Source of the DNA: Streptomyces tsukubensis
GTDB lineage: Bacteria; Actinomycetota; Actinomycetes; Streptomycetales; Streptomycetaceae
Length of the DNA stretch: 64,000 nt
Reading direction: 5' to 3'
Assembly: GCF_009296025.1 (NCBI RefSeq)
Contig: NZ_CP045178.1
Location: 8,432,001 to 8,496,000, forward strand
Shown here: positions 61,656 through 64,000 of the stretch, one piece after another
Layout: every line of letters starts with the position of its first letter
Numbering within the stretch: position 1 is the first letter of the stretch
The notes under the pieces: generated by a model
The model's database searches: none
What the model was told of the DNA's origin: nothing
The model's input: only the letters and a program-made list of their open reading frames with translations
Program-made: the position numbers and the translations under genes

Positions 61656-61932
61656 GGTCGCCCTGCCCGGCCTGCCTGGCCAGCACGTGCCGGGCGAGGG
61701 TCTCCAGGTGGGCGGGCGGCGGCGCCGCGTACCGGTCGAGCACCAGGCGCCCGCGCGCCGACAGTTCCCGCTCGGCCTCGGCCGCCAGTTCCGCGGTGTC
61801 CGAACGTCTCAGCAGCCCTCGTGCCGCTGCCAAGGCCGAACTCGCGGTGGTCACCGCCAGATCGGCGAGCCCCGCCGCCAGCAGTACCGCCTGTCCTTCC
61901 AGGCCCCCGCCTGTTCCCGTGTCCCGGGTCAT
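61645..61932 (-). CDS. Small helical protein coupled to the polyprenyl synthase
   Basis: A 95-residue protein from ATG 61932, with a run of G upstream. It is an Ala/Leu/Arg-rich helix set (LEGQAVLLAAGLADLAVTTASSALAAARGLLRRSDTAELAAEAERELSARGRLVLDRYAAPPPAHLETLARHVL) with no signal peptide. It overlaps the synthase gene by 11 bp and is therefore likely to be made with it, perhaps as a subunit. Similar small ORFs accompany actinobacterial prenyl synthases, but I cannot assign a function. Confidence 0.65.
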   Translation of the reverse strand: MTRDTGTGGGLEGQAVLLAAGLADLAVTTASSALAAARGLLRRSDTAELAAEAERELSARGRLVLDRYAAPPPAHLETLARHVLARQAGQGDHGV

Positions 61933-62134
61933 GCCGTCCCCCCCCCGCCCGCAGTACGTCAAGAGCGGCGTCGTTTCGCCGGCCGCTCTGTCCAGGGTCG
62001 TGACCGCGAGCGCGCCGAAGGGGCGGAACTCACCAACGAGTGATCACCTCGCTGGAACGTACGACTCTCCGGGCCCCCGGCTCCGTGCCCAGGTGGCCGG
62101 GGCTCTCCTGTCCGGTTCGTCGCCCGGAGGTCGC

Positions 62135-63043
62135 TCAGAGGTCCACGACGAGGCGTGGGGTCAGTGCGCGGGAGACGCAGGCGTACATACGGCCGGCGGG
62201 GGCGCCGATGTCGTCGCGGTGCTCGGGTTCGCCTGCGAGGACGGTCAGTTCACAGCTTCCGCAGACGCCTTCACGGCAGCCGGAGGCCACCGGCCGGCCT
62301 GCGTGGACCAGGGTGTCGAGCAGTGACTCGTCGGACGGCACCTGGTACGTCCGGCCGGAACGCGCGCACTCCACCTCGAACGGAGTGTTGGGTGCGAAGG
62401 ACTTGTCCTCCGGCTGGAACCGTTCCGAGTGGAACCGTCCGGCGGGAAAGGCGGCTTCCGCCGAGGCGACCAGCGGGGAGGGGCCGCAGCAGTAGACCAG
62501 GGCGCCGGGGGCGAGCGCGGATCCCAGTGCGGCGAGATCCGGTCGGTCCTGCTGCTCAGTGGCGACGGTCCGCACCCGTTCCCCGGCGAGCGCGCGCAGC
62601 TCGCCGACGAACGGCATGGTCTCCGCCGACCGGCCGAGGTACACGAGTGAGGCGGGGATCTCCGCCTCCACCGCGGCCCGCAGCATCGGCAGGATGGGAG
62701 TGATCCCGATCCCGCCGGCGAGGAAGAGATACTCCGGCGCGGGCAGGAGGGGGAAGTGGTTCCGCGGCAGCGACACGTCGAGCGTGCGGCCCTGGCGCAG
62801 AAAGCGGTGGACGTACTCGGAACCGCCCCTGCTCAGCCTTTCGTACCGTATCGCGACGCGGTAGACGTCCCGGTCGGCCGGGTCTCCGCACAGCGAGTAC
62901 TGCCGGGTCAGCCAGTTCGGCAGGGCGAGATCGATATGGGCACCCGGCTCCCAGGGCGCCAGTGGGCCGCGGGCCCCGCGCAGGACGAGAGAGACGACAT
63001 TCTCCGCGACCTGGTCGATGCGGTCGATGATGGTCTGCTGCAT
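62135..63043 (-). CDS. PDR/VanB-family reductase with C-terminal 2Fe-2S domain
   Basis: A 302-residue electron-transfer protein: FMN-binding domain (residues 1-105, NWLTRQYSLCGDPADRDVYRVAIRYE), NAD(P)H domain (YLFLAGGIGITPILPMLRAAV) and a ferredoxin domain with CREGVCGSCELTVLAGEPEHRDD...CVSRA, giving Cys spacing CxxxxCxxC then a final Cys about 30 residues on. Such reductases deliver electrons to oxygenases. ATG 63043 fits AAGGTGG upstream; GTG 63055 is possible. It starts 24 bp after the PPOX-family stop and could feed the MpaB-type oxygenase or a Rieske enzyme elsewhere. Confidence 0.9.
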   Translation of the reverse strand: MQQTIIDRIDQVAENVVSLVLRGARGPLAPWEPGAHIDLALPNWLTRQYSLCGDPADRDVYRVAIRYERLSRGGSEYVHRFLRQGRTLDVSLPRNHFPLLPAPEYLFLAGGIGITPILPMLRAAVEAEIPASLVYLGRSAETMPFVGELRALAGERVRTVATEQQDRPDLAALGSALAPGALVYCCGPSPLVASAEAAFPAGRFHSERFQPEDKSFAPNTPFEVECARSGRTYQVPSDESLLDTLVHAGRPVASGCREGVCGSCELTVLAGEPEHRDDIGAPAGRMYACVSRALTPRLVVDL

Positions 63044-63067
63044 CAGTTGATCCACCTTGTGGTCTGG

Positions 63068-63697
63068 TCAGTAGAGCTTCCGGTAGCTGTCCTCTAGCCC
63101 GCGGTCGATCACTTCCGGTGGGATGTCGAGCCCGAGCTGGGCAACGGCGATCTCGCCGGCCGACGGCATCTCGTCGGCGAGCGCCTGGCTCGCGGGGTCC
63201 CAGAGCCGGGACCGTATGAGAGCCCGGCCGCAGTGGGCGTAGACCTGCGCCACTTCGATGACGATCGCCAGCTCCGGCACTCTGCCTTCGGTCTTCATCC
63301 GGGCGAGCACATCGGGCTCGTCGGTGGGGTAGGCCCGGCCGTTGACGCGCAGCGTCTCGCGCATACCGGGGATGAAGAAGAGCAGCCCGATCCCGTCGTT
63401 CTCGGCGAGGTTGCGGAAGGAGTCCGCGATCTTGTTGCCGGGCCGGTCGGGAAGGGCCAGGGTGAGTTCGTCGAGGACCTTCACGAACCCGGGGTAGTCA
63501 CCACGCGGTGAACAGTCCGCGCGTCCGGCGGCGTCCGCCGTGGCCATGGTCAGGAAGGGCGAATGTGCGATGAAGCGGCGGGAGCCCTCGTCGACATGGT
63601 CGAGGATCTTCATCTTCGTCATGGCCTCGGGTTCCCCGAGTCGTTCGAGGACCTCGTCGGGCGACAGCGTCCTGGGACGCGCGGAGGCGGGTGTCAT
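63068..63697 (-). CDS. Pyridoxamine 5'-phosphate oxidase-like flavoprotein (MSMEG_1061 type)
   Basis: A 209-residue split-barrel protein. ATG 63697 (MTPASARPRTLSPDEVLERLG) has AAGGAG 5 nt upstream. RRFIAHSPFLTMATADAAGRADCSPRGDYPGFVKVLDELTLALPDRPGNKIADSFRNLAENDGIGLLFFIPGMRETLRVNGRAYPTDEP is the typical flavin/F420-binding core of this PPOX subgroup. It precedes the 2Fe-2S reductase in the same operon, suggesting that both act in one redox pathway. The cofactor (FMN, F420 or haem) cannot be decided from sequence alone. Confidence 0.88.
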   Translation of the reverse strand: MTPASARPRTLSPDEVLERLGEPEAMTKMKILDHVDEGSRRFIAHSPFLTMATADAAGRADCSPRGDYPGFVKVLDELTLALPDRPGNKIADSFRNLAENDGIGLLFFIPGMRETLRVNGRAYPTDEPDVLARMKTEGRVPELAIVIEVAQVYAHCGRALIRSRLWDPASQALADEMPSAGEIAVAQLGLDIPPEVIDRGLEDSYRKLY

Positions 63698-64000
63698 GGA
63701 GCTCCTTACTGCGTCGGGCCGGGGTGGGGCCGTTCGAGGGGCCCAGGCTGCGCAGGCGGTGCCACGTGACGGCCGAGGGCGGGCGTTGACCGCTCCACCG
63801 CAGCTCATAGCAGTATTGTGAGCAATTATTCAGGTCCGCGCTACTCGCTTTCGAGGTGCTGCCGGGACGACGCGGGGGCAACGTCGCACCGCGGAGTCCG
63901 ACCACGTGAGCAGCCCGGTCGGGCCCGCGCCCGACAGGACAGGGGACCGGATCCTTGCCGCGGCTGCTCACGTTTACGTCGATACGTACGTCGAACGGCC
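63698..64000. other. Upstream region of the redox operon
   Basis: 303 bp to the window edge, with no gene seen. ATTGTGAGCAAT at 63815-63826 has complementary ATTG/CAAT ends in an A/T-rich patch about 120 bp upstream of the ATG at 63697, a probable operator or promoter. Nothing else is clear. Confidence 0.5.

Noticed and set aside
63815..63826. Resemblance of ATTGTGAGCAAT to a lac operator
   Set aside because: The similarity is short and coincidental in this background; I keep it only as an unassigned palindrome.

Overview
The window is high-GC actinobacterial DNA, almost certainly from a Streptomyces-type genome. Grounds: dense GTG/TTG starts with 4-bp ATGA/GTGA overlaps, a chaplin-like small secreted protein, a WhiJ-type trio (DUF574 methyltransferase, XRE/DUF5753 regulator, DUF397 protein), an MmyB-type XRE regulator, S11 and YkuD cell-wall enzymes, and several probable leaderless starts. 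I see no rRNA, tRNA or CRISPR array. All assignments come from reading the sequence; no search was run.

Layout. 1-4.6 kb: the 3' end of a sugar-type solute-binding protein, a secreted M1 aminopeptidase and a secreted beta-helix protein with an F5/8C domain. 4.7-7.1 kb: divergent DUF89/ARMT1-like protein and L,D-transpeptidase lipoprotein. 7.5-10.8 kb: a small protein, a sigma-70-like factor, an unknown protein and a caspase-like/TPR protein that seems to lack the catalytic dyad. 11-16.3 kb: ClpB/ClpC-type ATPase, small unknown protein, GH16 glucanase, MmyB-type regulator. 16.4-25.3 kb: FUSC membrane protein, a degenerate IS701-like DDE protein, TPR protein, chaplin-like protein, MerR regulator divergent from a SulP/STAS transporter, and a 51-aa membrane protein. 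26-32 kb: AraC regulator and a carbohydrate ABC operon (binding protein, two permeases, Gfo/Idh/MocA dehydrogenase) behind a promoter whose palindrome reappears upstream of an isocitrate lyase/PEP mutase-family gene.

The most unusual block is 33.97-39.69 kb: six co-directional genes encoding a group II PLP decarboxylase, a PaaK-like adenylate-forming enzyme and four divergent AidA/PixA (inclusion-body) type proteins, closed by two hairpins. A 1.6-kb region without a convincing gene lies upstream and holds a 10-4-10 perfect dyad and a MerR-type dyad. This is my best candidate for an undescribed system.

41-48.9 kb: D-Ala-D-Ala carboxypeptidase, a zinc-finger plus sigma-like pair, the WhiJ-type trio with a 16-bp perfect palindrome, and an oxidoreductase divergent from a TetR regulator with two matching operators. 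49-55.6 kb: NCS1 permease under a TPP riboswitch (probable thiamine-precursor transporter), a second MurG-like glycosyltransferase, an NmrA-like reductase, overlapping thyA-folA, and a membrane-anchored Mrr-like nuclease. 55.7-64 kb: FtsX/LolD-type ABC exporter and a minus-strand group with an MpaB-type oxygenase, a polyprenyl synthase with a small partner, a 2Fe-2S reductase and a PPOX-family protein, which together look like a terpenoid or redox tailoring locus.
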